Positions 34,757 through 46,716 of a stretch of DNA of 64,000 nucleotides are shown here, in pieces (the stretch's first letter is position 1; each line of letters starts with the position of its first letter). Made by a program: the position numbers and the translations under genes. The notes under the pieces are model-generated. The model had not been told where the DNA came from. It made no database searches and worked only from the letters and a program-made list of their open reading frames with translations. Origin of the DNA: Coffea arabica (Eukaryota > Streptophyta > Magnoliopsida > Gentianales > Rubiaceae); the NCBI RefSeq assembly GCF_036785885.1, contig NC_092317.1:4280501-4344500 (forward strand), written 5' to 3'.

Positions 34757-34860
34757 GCAAAACTACTGAGCTTATCTCAGTGGCCACCAGGGAGTCTTTC
34801 CCTGGGCCGTAGGTGAGAGTTCAAACCTCACCTTCAGTAAAAAAGAAAAGAGTAATATAT
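34757..34860 (+). mobile_element. tRNA-derived SINE-like copy
   Basis: Has an A-box-like CTTATCTCAGTGGCC and, about 30-50 bp on, a B-box-like GAGTTCAAACC(TCACC), followed by an A-rich tail (AGTAAAAAAGAAAAGAG). Flanks GTAATATGTGGCA and GTAATATATGACA could be a worn target duplication. It does not fold as a full tRNA: there is no CCA-adjacent acceptor pairing that I could see. Confidence 0.6.
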
Positions 34861-35072
34861 GACAAAAAAGCTAAGCAGCTGTTCAGCTGTGATAAAATTT
34901 ATTTTTTTATTTGTAATGACCAATGTTCACCACAAAATCATAACTATTGATATATAAATATATAGCTACTGACTTATAAGTAGCAAAGTTTTATTGTGGC
35001 ATACTTAGGAAGAACAATTTCGGAAGATGTAGACACAAATACATATTCCATACTCTTTGATAACTTAATCTT

Positions 35073-35215
35073 TTTTGCACTGTCAGTATATATATATATA
35101 TATATTGATGACTCTAAATCCATGATATATTATCTGATTTTCAATTTGAATATCAAATTTTTGTATATGTACCACGTATCAAGATTCATTAATGCATACA
35201 TATACACCCAGATGG
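35073..35215. repeat. Palindromic MITE relative, degraded
   Basis: CACTGTCAGTATATA ... GATTTTCAATTTGAATATC ... ATGCATACATATACACCC parallels the complete element at 38271-38423 (CACTGACGGTGTATATAC ... GATTTTCAAATTCATATTTG). An expanded TA microsatellite interrupts it. Ends are uncertain. Confidence 0.45.
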
Positions 35216-35469
35216 TGGTGGTGTACGATGGGTTGATGCTTTCTAAATTACCATATACTTGGATTTGACTGATCACCGAGGATGTGCACAAACATACAAC
35301 TTTGAATGTATGCATGCGGACGCACTACATGATAGATGAAACTTCTAATCCGGTCACAATTACTAAGATATTTTTGCGTCACTAACTTTGCAGTTTCTAC
35401 AAACAGCAAATGCACTTGTCCGCCAAAATTGTCATGTAACTGTGGCTACCAGTTTCGGGTGACTTTCTT

Positions 35470-35534
35470 CGACGACTTCTTTTTTTCTTAAATTAGGTTA
35501 GAACAAGTTATACAATTATTACGAAAAAAAAAAA
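35470..35534 (+). mobile_element. SINE 3' end, truncated copy
   Basis: TTAAATTAGGTTAGAACAAG then TTATACAATTATTACG and a poly-A run match the tail of the complete SINE at 38584-38765 (TTACATTAAGTTAGAGTGAG, TTATACAAATATTATCG, poly-A). Only the 3' part is present. Confidence 0.6.
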
Positions 35535-35594
35535 AGCACTTGTCCATAAGTCAACGTTCCACAAGTGCAGGATTCCATAGTTTCATGTTCATTG

Positions 35595-35775
35595 TATATA
35601 AGAGGAAGGGGAGGGGATTCGATGTGAGTACAGACTCCATCGATGAAGGTCAATTAAAACCGCCACAAATAGTGGCAAATTTGTGAGAGGCAGGAATTGA
35701 ACTCCTGACCTCCAGCATCACTTTTAATGGTGATGACCACTGGACCAAATGGCCAGTGGCTCACATCCTGGCTTG
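35595..35775 (-). mobile_element. tRNA-derived SINE, minus strand
   Basis: Read on the minus strand, GCCATTTGGTCCAGTGGTCA is an A-box-like start and GTCAGGAGTTCAATTCCTGC a B-box-like stretch about 35-40 bp later, with CTCACAAATTTGCC and a unique body downstream. Spacing fits an RNA polymerase III internal promoter. No clear poly-A tail or target duplication was found, so it may be a non-poly-A subfamily or a decayed copy. Confidence 0.55.
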
Positions 35776-36488
35776 TGGCCAAGCAATTTATGGCTGAGGA
35801 AAGAGAGAGGGAAACAAGTAGTTGGACGCCTCATGGTCACGGCACCAAACCAACGCTCCGACACTATATCGATTAATTAGGCAGTGAAGCATTGAATTCC
35901 AATAATTTTGTGTACAACACCAACAATTAGACATATCATTGTCACGCGTACAAGTAGTAGGGCCATTTCGTGTAAATTTTTGTAGGTCAAATTTCCCCCG
36001 TGTCAATATCCATTTTCAATGGTAAATACTTTCCACTTAACAATAAGAAATTATATTTGGCAAAACCATGTAGGAGATACTTAAAACATGTATAGGAAAT
36101 ATATTTGACAGAACGATTTGAAAATGCTCAGTCAAGTAAACCTTTGGCTTTTTTTTTTTATGGGTTTCTGGAATTCTGGGGAGGGGGCCGGGGGCATATG
36201 TGTCTTGTTTTGATTTACAGGCAATTACTTGCTGACTTTTCTGCATATTGTAGACGTACAAAATTATTGATTTCCAACACCAACAGGAACTTCATTCAAG
36301 TCAATTGCAGCATTAATGAGCCGTTACATCATCATCATCATCAAGTATCTCCTTTCTTCCTCAAATTCATGTCTGGATATATACATAGATATGGGAAAAA
36401 AGCGGTGGCAAATGCTTCCCTGGGGGAGTGGACACCTTAACACTTCAGTTCCAGCTTTGTCTGTGGTGCCCAAAAAAAAAAAAAGGCA

Positions 36489-39128
36489 ATGGAAACGGGA
36501 GGGAAAAATAGTCTAATAGTGGAGAAAAGGGAGGGCGAGGCTTCTTCGATCAACCCTCCTACACAACAAATAATGAGAGAAGCAGACATTAATGGTACTG
36601 TGGACGAACAAGGTGGTGATCAGAGCAATGAGGTGGAGAAAAACAAAGTTTGCCTCATGAGAGCCGTAGTTGAAAATCAAGATCCTTCTTGCAAGGTACA
36701 TCATCATGTTACTACTCTTTCATGCAATTAATTAAGCACGATTTTCTTCACTTTTTCATCGTTATGGTAAAGCATATTCTTAATTTGCCTGTCAATGAAT
36801 TCTTTTTTTTTTTTTTTGGGTTTTAAATTAGATTCTAAAAAAGAAAAGAACCATTGATTCTTGTTCATCTTTAGCTCATTAGACCTTTTGCACTTTTTCT
36901 TTTGGGGGTAAATAACAGATCTTACGATCCTTTACTCCTTACCACCCAACCCAACCCAACCCGACGGGGCATTTTGCTCTACTGCATACTTATATCTTTG
37001 TAAAAGATATTCTCTTTAAAATTCAAGAACTCTTATCAGTCTGGGGCCTATATTTGAGATACTTTTCTCCTTCAATGGATCACAAAGAGTTGATCTAAGT
37101 CGCAAAGACCTTATTTTCTTTGAAACGTTCAGCTAAAGTTCAAAAAGTACGTAAAGAAGCCTTATTATTCTTCTGTAACATGCTGACATTCTTGAATATA
37201 CTAGGGCTGGTGATCACCTGGAGTTTTCTTATTATAGCTGATCTTGAATTGGTTTTGCAGGAGGTTGATGATCTAACAATCCGAAGGTTTCTTCGTGCTC
37301 GGAATCTAGACGTAGAGAAAGCTTCTGATATGCTCCTAAAGTGCCTGAAATGGAGAATAATGTTTGTTCCCAGTGGCCACATTTCCTCTTCTGAAGTTCC
37401 AAATGAAATAGCACAGAACAAGATGTTCGTGCAAGGAATAGATAAGAAGGGACGACCAATTGCTGTACTCATCGGAGCCAGACATTTCCAAAACGAAATT
37501 GGAGGTCTAGACGAGTTCAAACGTACGTAGGTTACGTTTGTACTACAATAAAAGACTTAAGCAGATTTACATGCTAATATTCCTTGATCTTACAATGTGT
37601 TTTCTTCACTTCCAGGTTTTGTAGTTTTCACTTTGGACAGATTGGGCTCCAGGTACTAACTGCTCTTTGCCTCTTTCTGGAAGTTTATTAGTCAAAAAAA
37701 AAAAAAAAAAAAAAAAGAACTGCAGCAACGAGAAAGCAAATCAGGCAACTTCCACGCTGCAAAAATCATCATTCAATTGGATAATGTTTGGGTTTTTCTT
37801 GATTCCTATGACAGGATGCCACCCGGGCAAGAGAAGTTCTTAGTAATTGCAGATCTTCAAGGATGGGGGTACTGTAACAGTGATCTCCGTGCCTATCTTG
37901 GAGCTCTATCCATCTTGCAGGTTAGTAATTTATTTATAACTATTGCACATTCTTTAGCATAAATTATAGTACTCAGAAAAATGGCAAGGCACTCTTGCCC
38001 AATTTGCGTAATAGGAAAACACCGTAGTCCCTTAATTTTAAGTACTTAATGGGGTTATTAAACACGTTCAAAGTCACCAGTCTCAGATACTTGTCCCTGA
38101 TTTAACTCACTGCGGCTATGGCATCTATCGTTATCTCTTGGTTCCCTAAAACGGAAATATGTTGTACCAAAAATAATTAAACCTCAACCTAGTAGCTGTA
38201 CTTTAGTTGATTGAAAATGGCAAAAAAAAAAAAAAGTAGAGTATTAGTGCCTCAAAGGTGTTAAACTTAAGAGTAGATCTTATATACACTGACGGTGTAT
38301 ATACTATCACGGTTGGATATACGATACATATGCAAAATTTGATTTTCAAATTCATATTTGAATTATGTATCATACATCTAATGATGAAAGTATATACACT
38401 GTCAATGTATAGAAAATTAATCCTAAACTTAAACCCCCCGAGTCACAGGCCGGCAAACAACAGAATTTTTTTGACTAACGAAAACTTTGTACATGACAAA
38501 AGAACACAAGGTCACGAGTTGAAATTTCAAACGTCAGTATTAATTGTGACAACGAATGCGGTGATGGTTACTACCTAAGGAGTGCCAACAGCCTCTTACG
38601 CTGTCAGTATAAATGTCTTAGCAGGGGCTGGGAAGTCAAGGGTTTGACACCCTTGCTACTTAACTATGGCTTCCTCCGACGGAAAATCCCGTTGGCTCCT
38701 CCTTTTCTTACATTAAGTTAGAGTGAGTTATACAAATATTATCGCCGTGACAAAAAAAAAAAAAAGTTACTACCTAAGGAGTTGCTTTCGAAGTTCAATC
38801 GCAGGACTACTACCCGGAAAGACTTGGAAAGTTGTTGATTATTCACGTGCCTTATATATTCAGGGCGGTCTGGAAGGCTTTGTACCCATTTATTGACAAA
38901 AATACCAAGAAAAAGGTACACAAATGACCTGCACTCAGATATTTGTGCCTTTAAATTCTGAATCACCTGATATCCTCTTTTTTTTTTTTCCAATAGATTA
39001 TCCTTGTGAAGGACAAACGGCTGAAGGCGACTCTACTTGAAGACATTGATGAAAGCCAACTTCCTGAAACTTATGGAGGCAAACTACGTCTGCTTCCCAT
39101 CCATGAAGATGCCCAACCAACAACATAA
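36489..39128 (+). CDS. SEC14-like CRAL-TRIO phosphatidylinositol-transfer protein, short form
   Basis: Six coding exons (36489-36695, 37261-37522, 37616-37652, 37815-37920, 38805-38915, 38997-39128) join in phase to 284 residues. A polar, acidic N-terminus (1-69) is followed by the CRAL-TRIO N helix region (EVDDLTIRRFLRARNLDVEKA, about 70-90) and the lipid-binding domain: FVQGIDKKGRPIAVLIGARH, FVVFTLDRL, EKFLVIADLQGWGYCNSDLR, then DYYPERLGKLLIIHVPYIFR and FIDKNTKKKIILV, ending with LPETYGGKL. This is the layout of yeast Sec14/plant SFH proteins without a GOLD or nodulin tail, so it likely moves or presents phosphoinositides in the cytosol. Intron 4 (884 bp) holds a MITE and a SINE. A later in-frame ATG (MREADINGTV) could also start it. 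Confidence 0.88.
38262..38432. mobile_element. Small palindromic MITE with 9-bp target duplication
   Basis: Element 38271-38423 (153 bp) flanked by the direct repeat TAAACTTAA (38262-38270, 38424-38432). Its halves are inverted copies: CACTGACGGTGTATATAC on the left pairs with GTATATACACTGTCAATG on the right. A 9-bp duplication points to the Mutator superfamily, though the ends are imperfect. It sits in intron 4 of the SEC14 gene. Confidence 0.75.
38567..38782 (+). mobile_element. tRNA-derived SINE with perfect 17-bp target duplication
   Basis: The insertion (38584-38765) is flanked by GTTACTACCTAAGGAGT at 38567-38583 and 38766-38782, identical at all 17 bases. It contains a B-box-like GGGTTTGACACCC, a unique body with CTTACATTAAGTTAGAGTGA, and a 14-base poly-A tail directly before the second repeat. 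These are the hallmarks of LINE-mediated retroposition. It ends 22 bp before exon 5 of the SEC14 gene, so it now supplies part of the branch-point and acceptor neighbourhood. Confidence 0.9.
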
Positions 39129-40915
39129 TCATGCCTTTAGAAGCACTACTTCCAATATCAGTATCCTATTCTTTTTTGTCTTTGCAACTTTTTTTCTTTG
39201 AGAAGATTGATGACTGCTTTGAAATAGTGGTTATAACTATTTTGTGACTTGATTTAACACATGGCTGAGAGGATTACCGTCATTCTCACATGAAATAATT
39301 CCTGAGTCAAAAATTTGTTTCCCAGCAGCTTTTAATCTTTATCGGAAGGAAATGTAAGAAAATTATAGGGAAAAAATTCATTATTGGGAACAAATATAAG
39401 GTCGACAATAACTGTAGTACTGCATGAGCAACAAGAAAGATCAGTTTATCCAATTAAGAATTCAAGGAGAAGCTTTAAAAAAAAAAGGAATTCGAGGAGG
39501 AATCTTTGATAAGAAGAAGACAAAATTGATCCTCCATACAAGATTAGACTATTGGATCCTCCTAGTTTTCCAAGCCCTCAACGCTATCTATCTCATAAGC
39601 TTATAATTTCCTAACCATGCTGAAGCAGTGAATCCATATAGTTGCAGACAACAAAGACAAAGCAGGATTAGAAATGAACAGCACAGTCCAAGTAGCCTTG
39701 CACAGTTACACCAACACCAAACTCAGGTCCAAAGAAGCACAAAAATTTCCAGCAAACTGCAACTCTACAAGGAGACAAAACGATTTGCGTCACTAGGATC
39801 ATGATGGGGTTAAAGACCACCAGCAAATTTAGTCCAACTCCAGTGGACCTGCAGAATCAGTTTATTAACAGGCAACACTAGGCTTCAATTTAGTTTAGCT
39901 CAAAGAAGACAAGATAACATTGCAAAAGGAGAAGGGCAAAAATGGAAGGGCACATTAACAAGCCCTTAGTTCCAAAAACACAAAAGCAAGGTGTAGATAT
40001 TCAATTTGTTGGACATACTCCACATTGATTCTTCTAGATGATTTCAGTCGATAAAGAAAAAGCAGGCAACAGCGGGACAGAGGGGCGAGCAACACACACA
40101 CACACACACAGAGTGTGGGTGGCCTATGTGTGTGAGTGTCGAACCGTGGAGTTCTACTTTCATCAGTCCATTTGAGACTAATTCTACACAACCAGAATCT
40201 GCAATAGATATATAGGAAAAGAAGCATGTAACTTACCAAAAAGCAGGCCCTTTCAAGCTGGCAACATTTCATTATTTCGCTTTGGCTGCTTCCATTTTCG
40301 AACTTGGGGGATCTATTTCACTTCTCCATAGCAGATGCTCATGTTACAGAGTCAGCTACCAGATTAAGCAAGCATTTATCTTTATATAAATTGGGCTCTT
40401 TAGAACATGTAAATTCAGAATGGCTGTACCACTCCAGGCTGACCTGCAGACAAATAATGCTCTATTTCATTAATAAAAAGACTTAAGCATCTATGATTAA
40501 CAATCATTTTAAAATAGACAAAAATAAGATATGTAAACAATCTCACACTAAGACCTTTTTCACATGTTAAATTGAATATGTAACTTGACAGCAGCAAAAT
40601 TTCACTCTACCCTGCAGAAGAACTTCGCAACAAGTTGTTGACAAATTGATGGATCTTCTACTCTTTCTTTTGCAGCAGAACATGAAAATTAATCGATCAG
40701 GAACTCTTATCTCAAAGTTCCATTGAAGAGCCAGGGCAACTCCTTGGTCTGAGCACAAATATAATGGCCCTGGCAACACGTGGGTTAGCTCAGAGGATGC
40801 ATTCCAGAAGACTAACTTCCTACAACCCTACCTGCTGAAAACAAAAGGATGTGCAAGCCATACTTTAAAAAAGAAAAACAAAGAACCAGATCCTCACCAG
40901 CTTAATCAAGAGTGA
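39129..40915. other. Convergent 3' flanks of the SEC14 and PPR genes
   Basis: Holds the 3' untranslated parts of both converging genes. A (CA)n microsatellite lies at about 40091-40110. No conserved coding frame, RNA gene or complete transposon was seen. Confidence 0.5.
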
Positions 40916-43490
40916 CTACCAATAGTCTCTGCAGCTACAGGTACCACGCTCAAACCTGTGAAATCGAATCCTGTCCCTCACAATTATCACCCTGTTTAAT
41001 AGCTTTGATACAACTTTCATCCAGGAGTGGCAATCAAGACAAGTCCGAAGGTTTTTGGATATCAGAATTTCAGCCCCAGGACTTGATTTTAGTATCCCAT
41101 AGGCCACAGCCAACTTTTCACTGTGATAATTCAAGTTTTCCTCCTTTTCCTCCTCAGAAACATCCATAAAAACCAAGTCTGTTTCAGACATAAACCCCTC
41201 TGTTTTGGTTCTATGGATCAATGATTCCAACACTTTGTCTATCAGAATAGCCTCACAATGTGATTTGTCACCAGCATTGAATTGGTGAATTGCACCACCA
41301 AATTCCAGCCAACTTTTTCCACTACATTTACGAACACCTTTTTCCTTCATCATGTATCTCACCCCCTCAGAGCTGTCCCACTTTTTGATGGAGCAGTAAA
41401 TATTTGACATTAAAACATAATCTCCACTACTCAGATGTGAAATCTTTTCAATGGCTACTTCACCCAACTCAGAGTTCTTATGCATTCTGCAGGCGCTGAG
41501 TAATGCTCTCCATATAACAATATCAGGTTCGACAGTCATTTCCTTAATTATTCCATAGGCTTCTTCTAGACGACCAGCTCTCCCCAACAGGTCAACCATG
41601 GCTCCATAGTGCTCAAGCTGTGGCTGGATCAAGTATAAGGTTCTCATCAGATCAAAATATTTGCGACCCTCTTCAACCAAGCCACAATGGCTACATGCAG
41701 TTAGAATCCCAATAAAAGTTATTGAATTGGGCAAGACATTTTCCCCTTTCATCCTTGAGAATATTGCAATAGCATCCAAAGCAAGGCCATGAATTGCTAA
41801 TCCATTAATCATCGCATTCCATATAGAAACATCAGTGCGTTGGACACCATCAAAAATTTCTTTTGCAGTGTTAATTTGTCCACATTTTGCATACATGTCT
41901 ACCAATGCAGAAGATAAGATGTAATTTAGTTCAATTCTTTTCTCTATCATCAAACTATGTATCCACTTCCCATGATGAAGAGCTCCAAGTCTAGCACAAG
42001 CAGCAATAGTAGATGCAATTGTAAATCCATCTGGTTCAATTTGTCTTCTCAACATCTCTCTGAAAGTACTCAATGCTTCCTGAAATGAAGCATTTTTTAC
42101 ACAACCTCCAATCAGCGAGTTCCAAGTGACTACATCACGGGAAGGCACATTCTGAAATATCTTCTTGGCAATATTAATTTCTCCTATCTTCATGAAACTT
42201 GAAATGATTAAATTTGCAGAGACAATATCAACATTCCGGTACGAAATTTCCTTCTGCAATTCGCAAGCAAGGTTGTGGCATTGACAGGTAACATATATGG
42301 ATATCAACAATGACAACATAGATGGGTACATCCCATACCCATGTTTAACAATCTTAGCATGCATTGCGATCACAGTTCTCAAATCATGAGAGGACTTGCA
42401 TGCTTCAAGAATCTGCACAAGTGTCTGATAGCCTAAATTGTCGACCAAAAATTTTTTAAATGTCAACAAAAGTAGAAGACAACAAAATGGAAAACAGAAG
42501 ATGACGCAAGAAACAATTTTTTTGCATCCGTCAAACACATTATATCAAAAATCTGAAACACATGACTTTAAACGTTTCACAATTTACATGGGCAATCAGA
42601 AATTCACCTGATTATATAGTTGCTAGGTAAATGGGGAAAATCAATATCGACATGCAGATTCTTGTTAATATTTACAAGGAAAAACAAAATTTAATCTTAT
42701 GCAGGCAGCATTTTAGCTATTGTAGTCAGTTGAATCAAATGAATATTGTTCAGAGAGTAGACATGTTGACTGTTGCAATAATATCTAGTTGCAAATTCAC
42801 AAGTCCTGCGTAATTCAAGAATAAACCAAAACAATCTCTCCTCCTCCACCCCCAGCCAAAAAAAAAAGGAATATTGAAACTATAGAGAAAGTAATCTCAT
42901 CCCAAATTAGCTTCTTGAAATGAGCCAACAAATGAAAGCAATATACTGTAACACCACCAAATATGTGAATAAGAAAGGACAAAAAGAAAAAAGCAAAGTG
43001 TCCAACTCACAGCATTCATTCGAACTCTGTTCTGGCTGGGAGAAGAAAAGGGGCGGGAGGTTAGGGAGGAAAAAGATCCAGTTTTGCTTCTTTTTCCTTT
43101 CACTAATGATAATCTATCGTCAACTAGAAAAGCTTAAAAAAAAAAAAGTCAAGTAACCTCGGTGGACAAGAAATGAATTCCCACTAGAAAATTGACATAA
43201 AATTCCAAACTTGCACCAATTTAACTACATAAAAACTGAATATTTAACAGCAATTACAATACCACTGACCAATGCATCAAAGGAAAACAGGGGTTCTTTT
43301 CAAAATTAAAAATACAAAGCAAAAATTGTTAAAAGAGAGTAAAGAAACCTGTATCTGAATTATAAGATTGTTGTGCAGGAGGAATAAGCAGTTGAGGTCT
43401 TGAACTGAAAGTGGCCGAGTAGTTCAACTGCGATGGAAGCAATGAAATGGAGAACCTCCATTTTCCAGCCACTATTCTTGTCATCATCAT
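40916..43490 (-). CDS. DYW-class pentatricopeptide repeat protein, organellar RNA editing factor
   Basis: Two coding exons, 43349-43490 and 40916-42432, give 552 residues. Exon 1 codes a 47-residue Arg/Ser-rich targeting peptide (MMMTRIVAGKWRFSIS...) and ends ACA G before GT; exon 2 starts after TTTAG with GC TAT, so the codon GGC and frame are restored. Without this, the frame would start in intronic sequence at 42538. Then come PLS-type PPR motifs (for example VVTWNSLIGGCVKNASFQEA, YILSSALVDMYAKCGQINTA, VSIWNAMINGLAIHG), E/E+ motifs (about 355-430) and a full DYW deaminase-like domain with HSEKLA and CLDCH zinc-site motifs, ending CSCRDYW. Such proteins bind one or few organellar transcripts and support C-to-U editing. 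Target organelle is not decided; the peptide looks mitochondrial. Confidence 0.9.
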
Positions 43491-46400
43491 TCTTCACTTT
43501 TTACTCCTCAGATGTATGCCGGATTTGTCAAAAACTGCAATCAGGCATTCTTATTCCGTTTTTCCCCTCGTTCTTGTGTTTGTTTTGAATTCCTGTTCCT
43601 ACTCCCCGTTTCAGCTCCATTTTTTTAAAGTTGATTAATCCAATCTACTTTTAAACTAAAAAAAAAAAAAAAAAAGGGGGAAGTAGGAAATGAAATCTAA
43701 AAGCGTGGTACCAAATTTATGGCAATGTCCAAGTTCTGAAGAAATCGTGTTAACAGCCGATACGAAAGACTGCACTCCCGGCACATCTGAGTGGACCGCT
43801 TCTGTGGGATTATTGTGGACTTTGGTGGGTTTAATACTCTCCAAGTGGGCCTATCTTGTACATGTAGAAATTGTAAACTAGAAAAGCAAAGGTTGAACCA
43901 ATAACAAGTTTTTCAAATATAATGTTATAGTAATATACAAATAAAAACAAATTTTCCAAATACAATGTGGACTTTCTACAACTAGAATTGTCTTTTTAAA
44001 AAAAAAAAAAAAACTTGGAGTTGCCTATTGAAGCAGCACTTGGCCCAACCATAATAAGGCAAACTATTTAGGGCAAATTTATGGGCTTCCTTTTGGGCTG
44101 CCGTAAGTCTCAATCATCTGAGAAGCCTTTAAACTATTTTAATCACCAACTCTTTCGGCTTCTAATCTATTTTAAATCTCAAATTAATTCTTTAATTAAT
44201 AACAAATGCGTCGCATTTTGATCCTTTAGTCTCTTTCTACTGTTTAGATTCCTCAAATCTTGCCCTTAAATCCATCAGCTCAAACCATGCAAATAGATGA
44301 AATGATCATAATTTGACGTTTTTTTTTATTATTGTGGGATCGATTTAAGACGTAAAATAGATAAAAGATCAAAAATTGACCATGGATGGACGTTATTTAG
44401 GTGCTCCTTCAAGTAGTTTACCCAATGTTTTATATGCTAGAGCGAAGTGCATATTTGATATCCACTGCTGAAACTGCTTTTTTTGGTTTTAACCTTTTAG
44501 TTCGTAAGTAAAGCGACTCCAGAAGGCAGTAATACAAAGAAATTACTGTACAAGATTTTGCTCCTCTCTGCCTGCCAATCACAGGGGGAAAAAAAAAAAG
44601 GTGGGGAAAGCAAAATAATATCCAAAGATTGGTCTATTCTCATGTATAAATTTACAGGAAAACGGTAAAGAATCCAGGACAAAGATCTCCACTTCAGAAT
44701 GTACAACATTTAAAATATAGGGCACCTGATTTTGTTTCAGTAATTTTTTTGATTTTCCATTTTCCAAAGAAGCCAATCAGACAAAAGCAGAGTAATGCCA
44801 AACAAAATAAAGAGAAGAGACTACAGATACTGTAGAGGCAGCAGCAGCTCAGCTGCGGCAGCGTTCTGAAAAGCAACCCCGGCCGTGCATCCACTCCACT
44901 GAAACAGACATAGGACAAAGCACATTAGATTAGAGGCCCCGTACGCTGACTGCATCAGTACGTGTCGACATTGTATTGGGTGCTTTAATGGCTGCCTCGG
45001 TTGACCAAACCCTTCTATTAGGACTGACAATAAAACGAAAAACTATTTAGATTTTTTCCCGTCCTACCAAAAAAGGAAAAAGAAAAAAAGAAACTTACTT
45101 GATGCCTTCTAATATAGTAGCAGTAATTTTGTGGCTTAACTTAATTGTGTGTTTGGATGGTAGATTATTTGATATAATTTTTAAAAAAATTACTATAACT
45201 CTTTTTGATATAATGTATGTGAGATAAAAATATGATTGAAAAATATATTGATTATGGAAGTAAATAAAATTTAGTAAATAATTTACGATGCACACTTACA
45301 AGTTACGACTTCACTCACCATTATAGCCAAATGCACAACTTAGGTAATTACTAGTTACCTAAATGCCCTCAACAATTTAAGTGAATACCTCAAAATACCC
45401 TCAGTTTATAAAGTTCTTTAATACCATATTTATTATTGTCTGATAAGCAATTATAATAATACTTTTACATTATGATAGAATGCTTTTAATGGTGCTTTAT
45501 AGGGATTAGATTGTTGGAATTGCCACAATTTGGTAGTAGTTTTGACCTTTTTTTGAGTTAGTGTTCCTTTTGATAAAAAAAAAAAAAAAAGCTCTCACAA
45601 ATAAAAGTTGGGTGGCATTCAAAGTTGTTAAAAAAATCACTAATTCAACATTTAGAGTTGTTGTTTATAGTTTTCTAGGATTTCACCAGCAAAAATATAT
45701 AAAAAAAAAAGAAGGAATAAGAAGAGAAAAGGAAAAGAAAAAATAATTATAAATCCAATCCTTTGTACTATATGCATATCGTACACCCAACAAGGGTGTT
45801 TAATTAAAATGCTAAATCTAGTATTGCCATTTTATATGGGCAAGGGAAATAAGTGTAATTTTCAAAATCTCAAGAGAGTTTAGTGAAATTGTTGGAAACC
45901 TCACGGGAGGTTTGTGAAATTATCCCCAAAACCAAAAAAAAAAAAGAAAAAGAGAGAGAGAGAGAGAGAGACTAGTTTCAAGTATGTATGAGGAATAATT
46001 TCTGTCCCCCTCTTTATGTGTTACATGAGTAGCAAAGGATAGTTTCGTTGGCAGTCATGGATTCGGGCATAGAGAAATGGACTCATGCTAATGGTTGAGT
46101 AGAGTACAAATTTTGAGAAACTACGTGTTTGCATAGGGAAGGATGGAGGGAGGGATGCTGGCATGCTGCTGCCACAACACAACTGATTACTGATTAGCTT
46201 CGCTATGAATCTCTACATGGACAGGTCCACATCAATGAGGTATGCTGTATTTTAGTTAAAGTGTCCTCCGAACTCATCAAGTGAATGAATCAAAGCTCGC
46301 TTCTTCTGTGGCATCACAATCTGAGAAGTGAGAGAGCATTCAAGCAAGACTTGTTCGAAAGTACGAAAAAACAGCCTTTCAATTTACATTTCAGAAAGAT

Positions 46401-46716
46401 TAGCCTGAGCAGGTCTGAACAGGGCTTGAGGCTGAGAGAGCTCCAGCCTCTTCTCTTTTCTCAATGGCAAATGGAGTTGGCTGATGCAAATCTGACGCTC
46501 TCTGTAGTCTGTGCTTTGCCTGCATGCTTCTTCTACTTGGCCAAGGAACACTTATTACTCAAAAGAAACAACTCGGAATTACTAGTATGTTTTCTGCCCA
46601 ATCAAAGCGAATGAGTCTCCCTCACTTAATTGTTCGACATTCACCAACAGTTTCTATCAGCTCAAAATGAAATGGTCTGATTAGTTGGTATCTTTGTTAG
46701 GATACAAGTTAAGAGT
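43491..46716. other. Intergenic left of LEAFY, no gene seen
   Basis: Promoter side of the PPR gene near 43.5 kb, then AT-rich DNA. Contains a GTTTGGAT-family MITE (about 45146-45292), a Mutator-like terminus (45845-45930, ending AAATTATCCCC) and a (GA)n microsatellite at about 45952-45971. Sequence at 44.8-45.0 kb and 46.0-46.6 kb is less AT-rich, but the frame at 46285-46614 (109 codons) has no known motif and I do not call it a gene. Confidence 0.45.
45146..45292. mobile_element. MITE, GTTTGGAT family, forward copy
   Basis: GTGTGTTTGGATGGTAGATT begins the copy; ATTATTTGATATAATTTTT, ATGTATGTGAGATAAAAATA follow, the inverse of ATTTTTATCTCACATATATC in the copies at 26.5 and 53.4 kb. It ends near ATGCACAC. 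Target duplication unclear. Confidence 0.6.

Larger units (their letters stand above)
31713..36488. other. Divergent intergenic region between IRX10L and the SEC14 gene, repeat-rich
   Basis: Contains the IRX10L promoter and leader (31.7-32.2 kb) and the SEC14-gene promoter (towards 36.4 kb). Between them sit a Stowaway-like MITE, a GTTTGATAA MITE, two or three tRNA-derived SINE copies and a palindromic MITE, each listed separately. Poly-T and poly-A runs and TA microsatellites (for example about 35087-35105) are common. No further gene was found. Confidence 0.5.

Noticed and set aside
34770-34845. Functional tRNA gene
   Set aside because: A- and B-box-like words are present but acceptor and anticodon stems do not pair; an A-rich tail follows, so a SINE is the better call.
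42433-42538. Start of the PPR protein at 42538
   Set aside because: These 35 codons read as intron sequence with a TTTAG acceptor at their end; the spliced leader exon gives a proper targeting peptide in phase.
46285-46614. 109-codon open frame left of LEAFY
   Set aside because: No motif or conserved neighbour signal; not supported as a gene.
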